Assembly: GCA_036172665.1 (NCBI GenBank)
Contig: CM069870.1
Coordinates: forward strand, 56,234,212-56,298,211
DNA: 64,000 nt
Direction: 5' to 3'
Source of the DNA: Prosopocoilus inquinatus
Taxonomy: Eukaryota > Arthropoda > Insecta > Coleoptera > Lucanidae
This document shows positions 24,137 to 34,968 of this stretch, one piece after another; the stretch's first letter is position 1, and the number at the start of each line of letters is the position of its first letter. Both the position numbers and the translations under genes were made by a program. The notes beneath the pieces were generated by a model. The model was not told where the DNA came from. It worked only from the letters and a program-made list of their open reading frames with translations, and did not search any database.

Positions 24137-25421
24137 CGTGGGCTGCTAGAAAATTTTCTGGAATCTAGTAGGTCTAAAATTGTTAGCGTTTATCAACTGT
24201 CATATTTAAATAATTTGACGTTTTTCGCATATAATTCTATTGACAATTCCTATCCAAGTGAACTAGTTTTGTTTCTTTGAGAAAAAGTAATTTTGTGTAA
24301 ACGTGGAAATCTCGCGTGAAAATTTTCGTGCCATGATTTTTTACGATTTCAAATGTGGTCTAACGCCGAAACAATGCCTCGATCGGCTTCATTTGGCTTT
24401 TGGAGATGAAGCATCATCAAAGAGCAGTGTTTATAATTGGTTTGCCGAATTCTAGCGTGGATGTACCTCTCTCAGTGACGAATTTCGTGAAGGTTGTCCA
24501 TCAACATCTGTTGTTGCCACTAATGTAGATGCTGTGCGTGAAATGCTTGAGCGAGATCGACATGTGACATACCGTGAGATTAAAGCATCCTTACGCATTG
24601 ATATGAAAGCAATACACCAGATTTTTCATGATCATTTGAATGTACGAAAGCTTTGCAGTGGCTGGATCCCACACAATTTAACAGAAGCGCAAAAGAAGGG
24701 TCGTGTCAAATGGTGTGAAGAAATGCTCAACAAATTCAATGGAGGTCGTTCAAATTTAGTTTTTTAACATCGTTATTGGTGACGAAACGTGGATCTATTC
24801 GCACGAGCCAGAAAGTAAACAACAATCTACCGTTTGGGTATTTCAAAATGAACCAAAAACAACAAAAGTTGTCCGTTCACGCAGTGCTGCGAAGCAAATG
24901 ATTGCTTGTTTGTTTGGTTTAACTGGACGTGTAGCAACCGTGGCTTTAGAGGATCGAAAAACCGTGAATGCTGATTGGTATACTACAATTTGTTTGCCGG
25001 AAGTAATCGATCAAATAAGAAGAAACAATCGAAATCGACGAATTATTCTCCATCATGATAACGCCAGCTCTCACTCAGACCGTCAAACATTGATTTTTTG
25101 GCCAACAAAAATTTTGAATTAATGACTCATTGTCCATATTCACCTGATTTATCACCTAATAATTTCATTTTGTTCCCAAATATCAAAAATAAAATGCGTG
25201 GTGAGCGATTTTCGTCGGCTGAAGCAGCGGTTGAAACATTCCGGACACTGGTTTCTGAGGTACCATCTTTAGAGTGGAAAACGTGCTTTAGAAATTGGTT
25301 CGAGCGTATGCAAAAGTGTATTGACGTCAAAGGCAAATACTTCGAGAATCAATGATACCGTTTACCAAATTTCATATGCGCTGTTTCATACCGTTTTCAG
25401 AAACTTTTCCAGCAGCCCACG
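24137..25421 (+). mobile_element. mariner transposon, full length (copy 2), 1285 bp
   Basis: Inverted terminal repeats CGTGGGCTGCTAGAAAATTT (left) and, read inward from the right, CGTGGGCTGCTGGAAAAGTT, between TA at 24135-24136 and 25422-25423. The length is the normal mariner size. It belongs to the same subfamily as the copy at 165-1019. The transposase is broken, so the copy is non-autonomous. Confidence 0.96.
24303..25354 (+). pseudogene. mariner transposase, several disabling mutations
   Basis: Cut-and-paste D,D34D transposase. Codon one is GTG where copy 1 has ATG. Order of features: N-terminal helix-turn-helix region (ENFRAMIFYDF, KSSVYNWFAEF), linker WIPHNLTEAQKKG, first catalytic Asp in IGDETW, second in HHDNASSH, third in YSPDLSPNNF, C-terminus ERMQKCIDVKGKYFENQ. 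Breaks: a TAG after AEF, a frameshift at about 24755 (after SNLVF) and another near 25090 (after NASSHSDRQT). All three catalytic Asp are still readable across the frames. With no intact frame it is dead. Confidence 0.95.
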
Positions 25422-25642
25422 TAATGGAATATTTTGCCTATGATTTGATTGATTTTAATCAAAAAATCTGTATTGAGACTGTTTGCACTCTTTAATTTCT
25501 ATTCTAGAGAGATTTTGTAACGTTACTGTAAAATTTGAATGCCGAATTTTAATAAACATCTAATCTGTAAAATATCAAATACCATTTTTTACATTTAAAT
25601 GTCAATATCTCAAAAACCATTAGGCATAACATTCTTATAATA

Positions 25643-25673
25643 AACCAACGAACCAACGAACCAACGAACCAAC
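25643..25673. repeat. microsatellite (AACCAACG)n
   Basis: About four head-to-tail copies of the 8-bp unit AACCAACG. Confidence 0.9.
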
Positions 25674-25679
25674 ACGCTA

Positions 25680-27555
25680 CGCTACTGAGTAAGACACTTT
25701 AGCAATCATTAAAAGAATTCATTCCATACTTATTAGTAAAATTCTTCTAAAATCTGATTCGTATTTTCTGTTTTTGTAGGCCAATGAATATTTTCCATAT
25801 TTTCCGTACAGAAATATCTGAATACGTATATTTTAAATATTCAAACAGTAATTCAATATGTTTGGTATTTTCAAAAACTGTTCTTATTCCTCACCTTCTA
25901 TTAACGCACACCTGTAATAATGTTTAAAATGAAAGGTTATTACTCATGGTGAACTTGCATTACAAAGAAACCCTTTTTCCAAAATAAATATCTTTCCAAG
26001 TTTGCTCTGCAGTAACATATTTTGGACCAGTAAGAATAAACAATTAGCATACATATTATCTGATAAATAAATATGTATCGCTGAGGATGAATGAAATTTG
26101 AAAATAACTGTAAACTTGTAGATTTAGGTAGGTATGCGATTTTTGGTCCGGATAAATTTTGTAGTATTCTTGAAATTATATAAAATCTTGCTTTATCACT
26201 TTGCGGTGATATTTACCGCATGTTTCTGTTTAGTTTCTAAACCAGTATGTTCTCCTGATACAAGCAACAGACGCAGACCGACCACGCTGTCGCTAATACA
26301 AACCGCGCGAGCAATACAAGCGCGGAATACATCCGACGCCATCTACAGATTCAACACCACACTACTCCAGCATAACTAATAAATTCCATACAAAACTTGT
26401 TATTCCACGAGTTATCTTTCGCACAGAGCCTCGGCGGCACTTATTTCCACGAGCCTTGCTGAAATTTTAATCGCCGACGGAATAAATTTAAGCAGGCTCT
26501 CGCGTATAAAATTCGCATTTTATTCGTTCGCAACTTGCAATGACTATAATTTATGTGATTTGGCCGAGGCAATGGACGCGAGATGAAATAAGTCAGTTTA
26601 AATTGATACGGATGGGATTATTTACGTATCGTTCCGCGTGAATATACGTAATGCGGATTCTTTCGGATTTCGTCGCGTAGCTGCTCATTAAAGGCACTCA
26701 TAAATTTTTGAAGCTGCGCTCCATACATCTACCAGTTCAAGGCTTTTATTTACAGTAGCTGATTTGATCAAGTACACCTATAAATTTAACAGAAAATATG
26801 GGAAAATTCCCTTAACATACGTATGACCCTCCACGTTCTCATTAGAAACGACAATTAAAGATTGTATTTTCGCCATTTCGCCAAACTGTTCGAAACCTTT
26901 AAGTAGCTACGCTTCTTTTTTTAGCTAAATTAGAAATTTCACAGCGATGTCTCTTTTGTTAATCTAAATTCAATTTTAAGATTCGCAAATCCCCAAGGAA
27001 TTATTTTCACAAATACATTAGAATTTTATATTTCTTCCCTATTCCAATGTTAGATCCACTGATTGATTCAACCAATTTGTTTCTCAGATATCAATTAGCA
27101 ACTCTTGCTTCGTCTATTCGTAAGTTTTTCACTACTTGCCCTTCTTGGAGCAAATGTTTTATATGATGCAGTGAGTCTTGCCCGTTTTCCTACCGAACAA
27201 TTACACTGGTCAACGTTCATTTTGTGACTGAGGAAAAAATACCCCGAACAAGAAGTTCAATTATCTGTGCTAAACTTTAAAATATGAAGAAAATTCTATG
27301 GCATGTCAGATTTCCAAGTTTTTCAGTAAAACTATGTAACACACGTGTAAGTTAAATAAATGAGTGCATAATAGTGAAGATTTCAAATATGTTGCTTTTT
27401 CAAATGAAATAGCTAAGTAAGCTCTGGCTTTGACATTTCACCTTAAAAATAAAATATCTGTCACCTATTTTCTTTCTTATTAGAAGTCAGTTTATGAGTT
27501 TGTAAAATATGTCTTCGAAAGTACAAAAACATGGTTGTCTAAATTCAGTAAATTC
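25680..27555. other. unassigned DNA with GC-richer patch at 26230-26720
   Basis: No element recognised. The GC-richer patch has an 81-codon plus frame (26134-26379) with a hydrophobic start (FLVRINFVVFLKLYKILLYH) and an Arg/Thr-rich end; no family match known to me, and it may be chance. Confidence 0.5.
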
Positions 27556-27559
27556 ATTT

Positions 27560-28675
27560 TGTTATGTTTATCCCTCAACAACAAAAAAGCTCGTAAATTC
27601 AGCGACGAAATTCGTTTAGCAAAAATATTTTGGTTGGTCTATTGGAAATCAAGATCAAGATTGGGTTCTTCATATTTGTTGCCAAAGTTGTGTAGCCAAT
27701 TTAAGTAACTGGCTAAATGGAAAACGATTTTTAATGCCTTTTGCAAGAACCATGATTTGGTGTGAACCCACCAATTATTTAACTGATTGTTACTTTTATT
27801 TGACGAAAGTTCATGAATTTTCGACGAAAAATAAGCACAAGATTGAATATCCAGAAGTTCCTTCGGCTAGAAAGCCTACTTATAATCATGATTTACCGAT
27901 TCCAGTTCCCCCGATGAATTGGCAAGATGATTTGGAAATGGTTAGTGAATTAGAAGAGAATGCAATCCCATAAGCTCCTCCCTGTTGCCCCATTCCAAAG
28001 GCAATGCGCAACTTTTACTTAAGCAAGAAAAATTAAACGATTTAGTGCAAGATGTTAATTTATCTAAACAATATGCTGAACCCTTAGGTTCGAGACTGTA
28101 ACAGTGAAATCTATTAGACAAAGAAACAAAAGTCACCGCATTCAGAAACCGTAATCAGGAATTTTTTTCATTGTTTACTTTCCCAGATAAAACTTTTATT
28201 TGTAGAAGCCCAAACAGAGTTATTGAAAAGGTAGGCTTTCACCACAATACCTTCCATTTCATTGAACCATGCAGTTGATAGAAACACACTAAAGCATGCG
28301 TTTAATTTTAAAGGCAATTAATTATGACGCTTATAAGTAGCAAGTATGTGGTGACTTAAAAGTAATTTACTGTTCAGTCCTCGGGGTGAGTTTACGAAAT
28401 TTTGCCGATTCCTTTGACTTTGGGATGGGAGAGCTACACAAAGTCACCACACTGTAAAAGATTGGACGCAAAGAGAAGAATTTGTTCCAGGACAGACCAA
28501 TATAAAGAACTCACCTTTAGTTGATCCTAAAAAGATTTTACTGCCGCCATTGCACATTAAGCTGGGATTAATAAAAAAAAACCTTTTATTAAGGCTTTGG
28601 ATAAACAAAGCGGTTTTTTTTTTTCAATACCTTGGACAAATTTTCCAAAGCTAAGTAACGCCAAGCTCAACAATT
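27560..28675 (+). pseudogene. decayed copy of a highly repeated arthropod protein of unknown function
   Basis: The readable order is LVG..., DQDWVLHICCQSCVANL, W.NGKR...MPFARTMIWCEPTNY, TDCYFYL, YPEVPSARKP, PIPVPPM, then in other frames EKLNDLVQDVNLSKQYAEPL, GSRL, NLLDKETKVTAFRNRNQEFF, and much later LVDPKKILLPPLHIKLGL, KPFIKALDKQSGFFFF. This is the pattern of a widespread arthropod repeat protein (usual form: mvWrEPtnH.tDCYFC..., YPnlPSAirPv.H...lPvP.PP, ELLgSRL.e.nLL...t....fRnR..eF, LVDPkkvllPPLHIKLGLmKqFVKALdk). Its function is unknown; the copy number in arthropods suggests a mobile or amplified gene. Many stops and frameshifts make this copy dead. Confidence 0.8.
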
Positions 28676-28975
28676 AACATTGTGTGATTTAAACAAGGCT
28701 TTAGAAACCGTGACACATCGATACCTACTGCAAAAGTTAGAGAATTGTGGTATGCGGGGTTGCTGAAAAATTAACTTCAATCTACCTAGAGGAGCGTGTG
28801 CAGATAGTTTTCTGGAAAAATGAATGGTCACGTAAAAATTCAATCAGTTACGGGGTACTTCATGGATCAGTTTTAGGTCCTATCCTGTTTGTTATCTACA
28901 TCAATGACTTACCAGGATATATAAAAAATTGTTCGATGTTTCTCTTTGCGGACGACACATCTTTCTTGGTATGAG
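28676..28975 (+). pseudogene. LINE reverse transcriptase fragment (motifs A to C)
   Basis: DLNKALETVTHRYLLQKLEN (motif A region, as DLSKAFDtv.H..LL.KLe in jockey/CR1-like elements), CGMRG, then ISYGVLHGSVLGPILFVIYI (motif B, usually GVPQGSVLGPiLFliYI), NDLPGYI, and FADDTSFLV (motif C, FADD). A frameshift separates the parts at about 28760. It begins directly where the arthropod repeat pseudogene ends, so it was probably inserted into it. Truncated on both sides; dead. Confidence 0.85.
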
Positions 28976-29483
28976 ACAAAAGCTTAGAAGTAGAATTCTA
29001 GAATTCTATATACACTGTGATTCAGATCTCCCGATATTTTCAGGGTGAACAGAACATCAAAAAATATTTATTATTTATTTGCCGCGTGCTTATCTGTGAA
29101 TGAATACTCGTTTGCTCGAAAAAATTCAGAGCTCTTTCGAAGCGCCCGAGAGTTTCGCTGAACCAAACAAATACTAACAATAACTTGACACTTCTGAAAT
29201 TACATGAAGTGTTTTCATAAATCCTAAAAGATATTCCGACCTTTTCCAACTTAGAATTATAATTAACTTTTTTGTAGTACTTTCTTGACATAAATTATAA
29301 GAACAGATAAAATAGCTATCGCTTTTTGACCTGACACTGCAGTAGGATAGACAAATTGAAGCGGGATTTGCTCCTAATAAGTCCCCCATGCAAGGCGGCC
29401 ATGCTTGCTGTCAAAGCATAATGAAAATTTTTAGAAAAATTTTGTGCAAATCGTTTTTGATTGCAGTGAAAACCTCGAGCAGC

Positions 29484-29528
29484 CTCTGGACAGCTGTTTC
29501 AGCCCTGCTTGGGGCTTCTTCAGCAGAG
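29484..29528 (-). ncRNA. hammerhead ribozyme, family 2, intact core (array B)
   Basis: Minus-strand reading: helix I GTCTCTG paired with CAGAGGC (7 bp with one G-U), core CTGAAGA, stem II AGCCC-CAAGCA-GGGCT, core GAAAC, helix III ACAGCTGT, cleavage base C17 (GUC). All invariant core positions of a type I hammerhead are present. Helix III is self-complementary: alone it gives 2 bp with a 4-base loop, while a dimer would give 8 bp. Predicted cleavage falls between 29488 and 29489. Confidence 0.85.
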
Positions 29529-29701
29529 ACGTAGCTCGACATTTCCACTGCAAACAAAAACGACTTGTCCAATTTATTCGCAATTGCGATGTAAGAGTGA
29601 TGAACAGATAAAATAGCGACACCTTACTATCGCTTTTTGACCTGACATTGCAATAGGATAGACAAATTGAAGGGGGATTAGCTCCTAATAAGTCCCCCAT
29701 G

Positions 29702-30506
29702 AAAGGCTGCTCGAGGTTTTCACTGCAATCAAAAACGATTTGCACAAAATTTTTCTAAAAATTTTCATTATGCTTTGACAACAAGCATGGCCGCCTTGCA
29801 TGGGGGACTTATTAGGAGCAAATCCCGCTTCAATTTGTCGATCCTACTGCAATGTCAGGTCAAAAAGCGATAGTAAGATGTCGCTATTTTATCTGTTCAT
29901 CACTCTTACATCGCAATTGCGAATGAATTGGACAAGTCGTTTTTGTTTGCAGTGGAAATGTCGAGCTACGTCTCTGCTGAAGAAGCCCCAAGCAGGGCTC
30001 AAACAGCTGTCCAGAGGCTGCTCGAGGTTTTCACTGCAATCAAAAACGATTTGCACAAAATTTTTCTATAAATTATAAGGTTTTTTTGTGACGATCATCA
30101 AAATTAAAAAAGAAGCTGCGTAATTTGATTTTGGAGTTCTTTTATTAACTTGTTTTAAATACCTCGTTCTGTAATAGCCAAATAGTTGAAAAACCTAACG
30201 ATGTAAGATCAGAGGGAAAGTAGATTTAAGTGCCAAACTCACCACAAAACAGTTGCAAACAAGTCAAAAGCACAGTTGTGGCCCCATCCTGCTGAAAATT
30301 ACCAAACTGAAGCTCTTCAAATCTAACGTTTCATGAATGATTCCAAAATCTTCCCTATACAGTATAACCTCTTTAATCCAAACATGCCCTAATTCGAACA
30401 GCGGAGACTCGAAGCCATAATCCGAACAATATCTCTTTAATCCGACTAGCGAAGTGATTGCTGCCACATAAATGAGGAAATCCCTTTTTTCGTGTTTTCT
30501 AAGAAC
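29702..30506. repeat. inverted duplication, partner of 17061-17865
   Basis: Complement of 17061-17865; see that entry. This locus keeps both copies of the 12-bp retrozyme target duplication, while the partner keeps one, which suggests that this is the source and 17 kb the derived copy. Contains in inverted order the transposase relic (about 30107-30342) and the pogo-like end (about 30360-30457). Confidence 0.92.
29972..30016 (+). ncRNA. hammerhead ribozyme motif, family 2, core mutated (array C)
   Basis: CTCTG, CTGAAGA, AGCCC...GGGCT, CAAAC, AGCTGTC, CAGAG. Identical in plan to the array B motif, but G12 is C (CAAAC), so it is probably inactive. Array C is therefore not a recent exact copy of array B. 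Confidence 0.8.
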
Positions 30507-30507
30507 T

Positions 30508-31080
30508 ACTCTTTTAGAGCTGCTTTTCCTGCTTTACAGATTTGGAGAATTGGGGATTAAAGTGGGAGTATCAAGTATACATGTTTGGTGTAAACAGCAG
30601 ATTGAGGTCCGATTTCATAACCGAATTAAAAACCGAAACTTTAAAATTAAAGTGACACTCATATATACAAAACAATGCGAGAATGTAGACAAATCAGAAT
30701 CCTCTCATTCGATGATGAAATCGGGCCTGAGCTAATGAGAAAAGCACATGCGTCTTAAAATTGCTAAAAAATTGGCAACATTTGAACATAATTTTTGACA
30801 ATTTTGCAAATACCTCCCACGCCAGTTACTAGAATTTTCAAACAGCACAGGCCAGTAGATTCTCCTTAGAAAAACTGCTATACAAAGCCCAACCTTCTGT
30901 CGATGCAAAATAATCTCAATAAAAGCACGTCAAATCCTAAAAAATTGTGAATTCAATATTCCGTCGTAAATCCAAAAGTGAAAACTCATTATCCGTTGTG
31001 ATTTTCAATGGATGCGGTTGTAACTTCTTTTTAATCAATTTGTAACAAGTGCAGCTTAAAGCGTGTCATGGCACGGCCAT
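30508..31080. other. unassigned DNA
   Basis: Nothing identified between the duplication and the diverged retrozyme. Confidence 0.6.
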
Positions 31081-31081
31081 A

Positions 31082-31225
31082 GTTTGACGTTATTTCAGCC
31101 GAGTCGTTCGGATTGCGATGGAGTTTCTCGAGCTACTCTTCTGTTGATGAGACATTAATTAGGGCCGAACTAGTTATCCAGAGAATGCTTGAGATCCCCA
31201 CTGTAATTTAGTCGACTTGCAGCAA
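31082..31225 (+). repeat. strongly diverged retrozyme fragment (copy G)
   Basis: Follows the unit in order: GAGTCGTTCGGATTGCGATG for CAAGTCGTTTTTGTTTGCAG, then CTCGAGCTAC, the hammerhead region, CCAGAGAATGCTTGAG for CCAGAGGCTGCTCGAG, CACTGTAAT for CACTGCAAT, GACTTGC for GATTTGC. Many substitutions show that it is old. Confidence 0.65.
31139..31183 (+). ncRNA. decayed hammerhead motif, family 2 (copy G)
   Basis: TTCTG, then TTGATGA for CTGANGA (C3 lost), GGGCC near the second stem II strand, GAACTAGTTATC for GAAACAGCTGTC, then CAGAG. Order and spacing are kept but C3, A15.1 and the helix III symmetry are damaged; expected to be inactive. Confidence 0.55.
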
Positions 31226-31229
31226 GCTT

Positions 31230-33140
31230 TAAAATGGGTAACAAAAGCTTGTCTTTTTACAGAGTTAATTTTGAAAATGATGTATGGGGTTTCTTTTACA
31301 CCGTGTTGTCAAATTAACATCATTCCAGTTGTTATATCCATAATTACCGGTCTTTAAAAATCGATTAGTAACATCCCAAATATGAAATTACCTAAAGTAC
31401 AACTTTGAAGAAGAAAACTGTTTCATTCTTTCAATTCAATTCGTCCAACAATAAAAAGCGCAAATAAATTCATTAAAACAATATGATGGAAATTCAAGTA
31501 CATAATTATTATCATAATTATAATGAAAATTGTGCGAAATCAGGATCTCGTCTACTCGAGATACTCGTCTGCCGCATTGCATAAAAAATGCAACAATAAG
31601 TGTGTCATTTTTGCACGTTCCAATTAAGAATAGGGTAATTAGAATGTTTTGCATAAAAGGCGTTTGGCAAGGCCTTAATTGATGCTGACCGTCTTGAAAC
31701 CTTGAGCTTTGGACTGGACTCTCCTGCCACCAGAGCATAAACCGATTGTGATGCAAAATCTCGGAATGTATAAATAAATAGAAGTGAATCAATAAGTCAG
31801 TGTTAATCAGAAGTAAAGATAAATGATAATTAGTGAATCAGTAATTATAGGTAGGCAGTTGCGTCGCAGGCTGGCCTAAGGGTCATGCCATTCGCAGTTT
31901 AAGTGTTACTTAATATCGTAATTGAAGGTTAAAGTGAGTGAGGGATCTTTATTAATTAATTAAAAATGTTAGAATACAAGTAAAATTCAAGGTTGTGTGA
32001 AAAAAAGTAGATTAAATAAAATATCTTTTTTATGGCAAGACTATCTTATTATTATGGGCGACTAATTATCAAAGTTAAAAGATAATCAAATCAATTTAAA
32101 TTAATTCTATATTCCTCAACGCGACAGTTCTTCAGCTAGATTAAGAGAGAAGCAAAATATACCCGTTTGAAAAGGTATTTTGAAATGACTGACATACAGT
32201 AATCAAAATTAATGCAAAACGTTTGTATGCAGTCAATTAAAAGCTAATTAAAGAAATGTAATTGTTAAACTTATAGACAATGAAACATGTAGATGAGCGA
32301 TTCTTGTGAATAATTTGGAGCGGACATAACACAAGTAGAGTTGATTAAATTAAATATGGCATGGCTTAGGGCCGCATGCAAACTGGAAACTACAGGAACA
32401 TGACGTGACACAAGATCTAATTAGAAAATAATTGACGTCCATTGTCTGGAGAGCTGTGACCGTACCGGCCATCCCACTATCCATACACTTCAGATGTACG
32501 TACGATGGCGCATAATGAACCCGAACATACCGTTCGCCAGGTAATGTTACGTCGCCGTTCGCATGCCAACAACTAAATTAATGTATCAAACGCATAGTTC
32601 GTTTCCGTGGAAATAGATAATTAATTAATTAATTAATTGCGGAACAATTCGGAACTGCCTCTCGTTGAATTTAATTATTTACTTATCACAAAATCCTGGA
32701 ATGGAATCATTCTCGTGTTAACCTTAATGAAAATACATCGCAGTAATTATTACTTACTACTAAATTATTTTATGGCGTTTCCTAAATTAAACACACTAAA
32801 ATTTATGGTATGTAATTTGTTCAGTTTAATTTCACGAAAACTTAACCTTGACGAAATAAATCAGTATATACCTACAGGTATCTGACTACAAAAGAAAATA
32901 ATCATCTTTATCGTTCATTCCGTGTAATTCTCTAAAATGTATTTCAAATTCCAAAGCCTCTTTTTCTTTAAGGAACAATTCTTTGAGAAATTTCATTTTT
33001 TGCTGATTCCTATTTGTCAGTTGTCTGTGTCCATTTTAGCAAGACGTTGTTTCGCAATTAAATTGCAGTATGAAAAGATATAACGGTGTCTTGCGAATGA
33101 ATCGTAAATAGTTCATAAAAAAAAAACATCTCTCTTTAAA
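31230..33140. other. unassigned DNA; (TTAA)n near 32619-32638
   Basis: No gene or element recognised. GC-richer short islands at about 31850-31900 and 32400-32560. A TTAA/AATT microsatellite of about 20 bp at 32619-32638. Confidence 0.6.
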
Positions 33141-33401
33141 TACACTGCTCCAATAAATTAATGCACCACGCAATAAAATAAAAAATGTCGATTTTTTCTT
33201 CAAAATTTATAAACAGATAAAATAGCGACATCCTACGATCGCTTTTTGACCTGACATTACAGTAGGATAGACAAATTGAAGCAGATTTGCTCCTAATAAG
33301 TCCCCCATGCAAGGCGGCCATGCTTGCTGTCAAAGCATAACGAAAGTTTTAAAAAAAATTTGTGCAAATCGTTTTTAATTGCAGTGAAAACCTCGAGCAG
33401 C

Positions 33402-33406
33402 CTCTG
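33402..33406 (-). ncRNA. hammerhead of retrozyme D, 3' helix I strand (split)
   Basis: CTCTG in the plus text is the CAGAG strand of helix I. The rest of the ribozyme continues at 34969-35008 beyond the inserted TIR element. Confidence 0.75.
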
Positions 33407-34195
33407 TACAGGGTGGATTAATTTCGATGTCTCTTATGGGCACCTCTGTAACTATAAGAGATAGAAAAAGCTAGTGGCCAAGTCTCGATCTCCTTTTTGG
33501 AGATTAAGTCAATACTGTAAACAAATCTTCTTTTGTTTTCAAGTTATAGGCAAATATTGCCATTTTCGACTTTTCGTTTTTCGGTCATATCTCGTTTATT
33601 TCTAGAAATATTGAAAAACTGCTTGAACATTATTAGGACACTTTTTGGAATACAATTCAGTGGTGTAGTTGATTTTTTAATATTTCCTTAAATTTTCGAG
33701 ATATAACATAAAGTTATGTTTTTTTTAATGGAAATTATAGTAGACAATGACCTCATTAAATAGAGATTTTTTTTCTGTTTTCAAAAATATATACTTTGTT
33801 GGATTTATTTTTTTATAACTAACAGGAAAAACTGTCATTTTTGTTATTATCGTTGCGTTAATATCCCAGTCTCAATAGGCTGAATTCAAAACGGTGCGAA
33901 TTTTTTGTTTTACAAAAAATTTTAACGAGCTTTGAAATATTTTTACAGTTTTGACTGCGTAAATAATTGCCTAATCGCATTAATTTGCAAAATTCCGTTT
34001 TATCGTTTTGAGCGATCGTTCTGATAAGAGCTCCTGTCTGACTTTCTATTGAAAATGACTTTATCATTCATCACGTTTAACAGAACATTTTAACAAGAAT
34101 GTTTCAAACTATGTATTATTAAAACGTGTTATGACCGAAAATTTATAGAAAAATTGTTTTTTTTAATCTTTGGATGGTCAACATTGCACGAACAT

Positions 34196-34233
34196 CATCA
34201 ACGTGTCACTATCGGTTGATAGCCTTCGTTAGG
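34196..34233 (-). ncRNA. degenerate family 1 hammerhead-like motif
   Basis: Minus-strand reading: CTAACGA (G5 lost), stem II GCTATC...GATAG, TGACACGTTGATG for CGAAACGTTGAGTG. Spacing fits the PLE-type motif at 34424, but two core positions are changed. It lies 191 bp from the end of that better copy, so the two could be remnants of one PLE 3' region. Confidence 0.45.
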
Positions 34234-34423
34234 AAGAAGCGTTGAACGTTGGTGCAATTTTCAGCGTCCGTTTAAAGGTTGAAAACAATTTTTATACAAT
34301 TTCCATCGGACAAGAAACTATTTTAATAAAAAGATTTATAATTGAAGTCGACTCTTATCCGATGAAATATGTGAGAGAAAATAGTTTTTAACCTTTAAAA
34401 GGGACACTATGAAATCGCAAGAA

Positions 34424-34465
34424 CACTCTACGTTTCGCTATCGCTTTATAGTTTCGTCAGGAGTG
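34424..34465 (-). ncRNA. hammerhead ribozyme, family 1 (PLE type), intact core
   Basis: Minus-strand reading: helix I CACTC paired with GAGTG, core CTGACGA, an unpaired A, stem II region ACTAT...ATAGC, core GAAA, helix III ACGT, cleavage base A (GUA). Helix III is the self-complementary ACGU with no room for a loop, so a monomer could hardly form it; dimer action is implied. Sequence around it differs from the PLE at 49 kb, so it belongs to another PLE subfamily or an old copy. Confidence 0.78.
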
Positions 34466-34968
34466 AAAAAATGTAAAATAAACAACATAACGGTAATAAT
34501 AACTAAATTAGAACTGTATTAAGATTTCTTTTTTTTTGTTTCTCTTGAGTTATATTTTATTAAAAACACTAAAAACAAAAACAAACACAAATAGTAAAAT
34601 ATAAACAAAATCGGACATGTATCAAACTAGATTTGCCTGCATTCGTATTTAATAAAAACAATAAAGCTTTTGCCAGATCGATCGCGATGGGTGCTACATT
34701 TCTCAAACGGAATTTTGTAAAATAAAGTGAATATGAAATTTTTTTTTTTTTATTTTTTTTGCCCGTAAAATATAATTTTACGGGCAAAACTGTCTAAAGG
34801 TTTGAAAGTTTGTTAATATTTAATAAAAACAAAAGAAATGTCGGCCAATTTTTGTTTACACTATTGACTTAATCTCCAAAAAAGAGATCGAGACTTGGCC
34901 ACTTGTTTTCTTCTATCTCTTATAGTTACGGAGATGCCCATAAGAGACATCGAAATTAATCCACCCTG

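Larger units (their letters stand above)
29302..30067. mobile_element. retrozyme inverted pair (arrays B and C) with 12-bp target duplication
   Basis: A single 766-bp insertion bounded by the perfect direct repeat ATAAATTATAAG (29290-29301 and 30068-30079). The left part (to about 29702) is the hammerhead repeat in minus orientation, about 1.3 units: GAACAG recurs at 29301 and 29602, and the first unit lacks 10 bp, again giving a 311-bp unit. The right part (29706-30067) is in plus orientation, about 1.2 units, so the two halves meet head to head near 29704. The left terminus AACAGATAAAATAG and the right terminus GATTTGCACAAAATTTTT recur at the other dated insertion (54262-54488). No protein frame of its own; open frames here are accidental. 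Confidence 0.9.
33409..34968. mobile_element. 1560-bp TIR element (Tc1/mariner type, TA target) inside retrozyme D
   Basis: Terminal inverted repeats of about 117 bp (33409-33525 and 34851-34968) starting CAGGGTGGATTAATTTCGAT and matching with few differences. TA at 33407-33408 and 34969-34970 is the target duplication. The interior has no intact transposase; it contains long AT-rich stretches and a hammerhead-bearing PLE relic (about 34190-34500). The insertion point splits the family 2 hammerhead at its cleavage site. Confidence 0.92.

Noticed and set aside
29431..30078. Open frames of 92-104 codons repeated around 29.4-30.1 kb, 17.5 kb and 35 kb as a repeated gene
   Set aside because: They are read through retrozyme units and their ribozymes, differ in frame limits between copies and lack any protein family feature; the repetition comes from the non-coding repeat.
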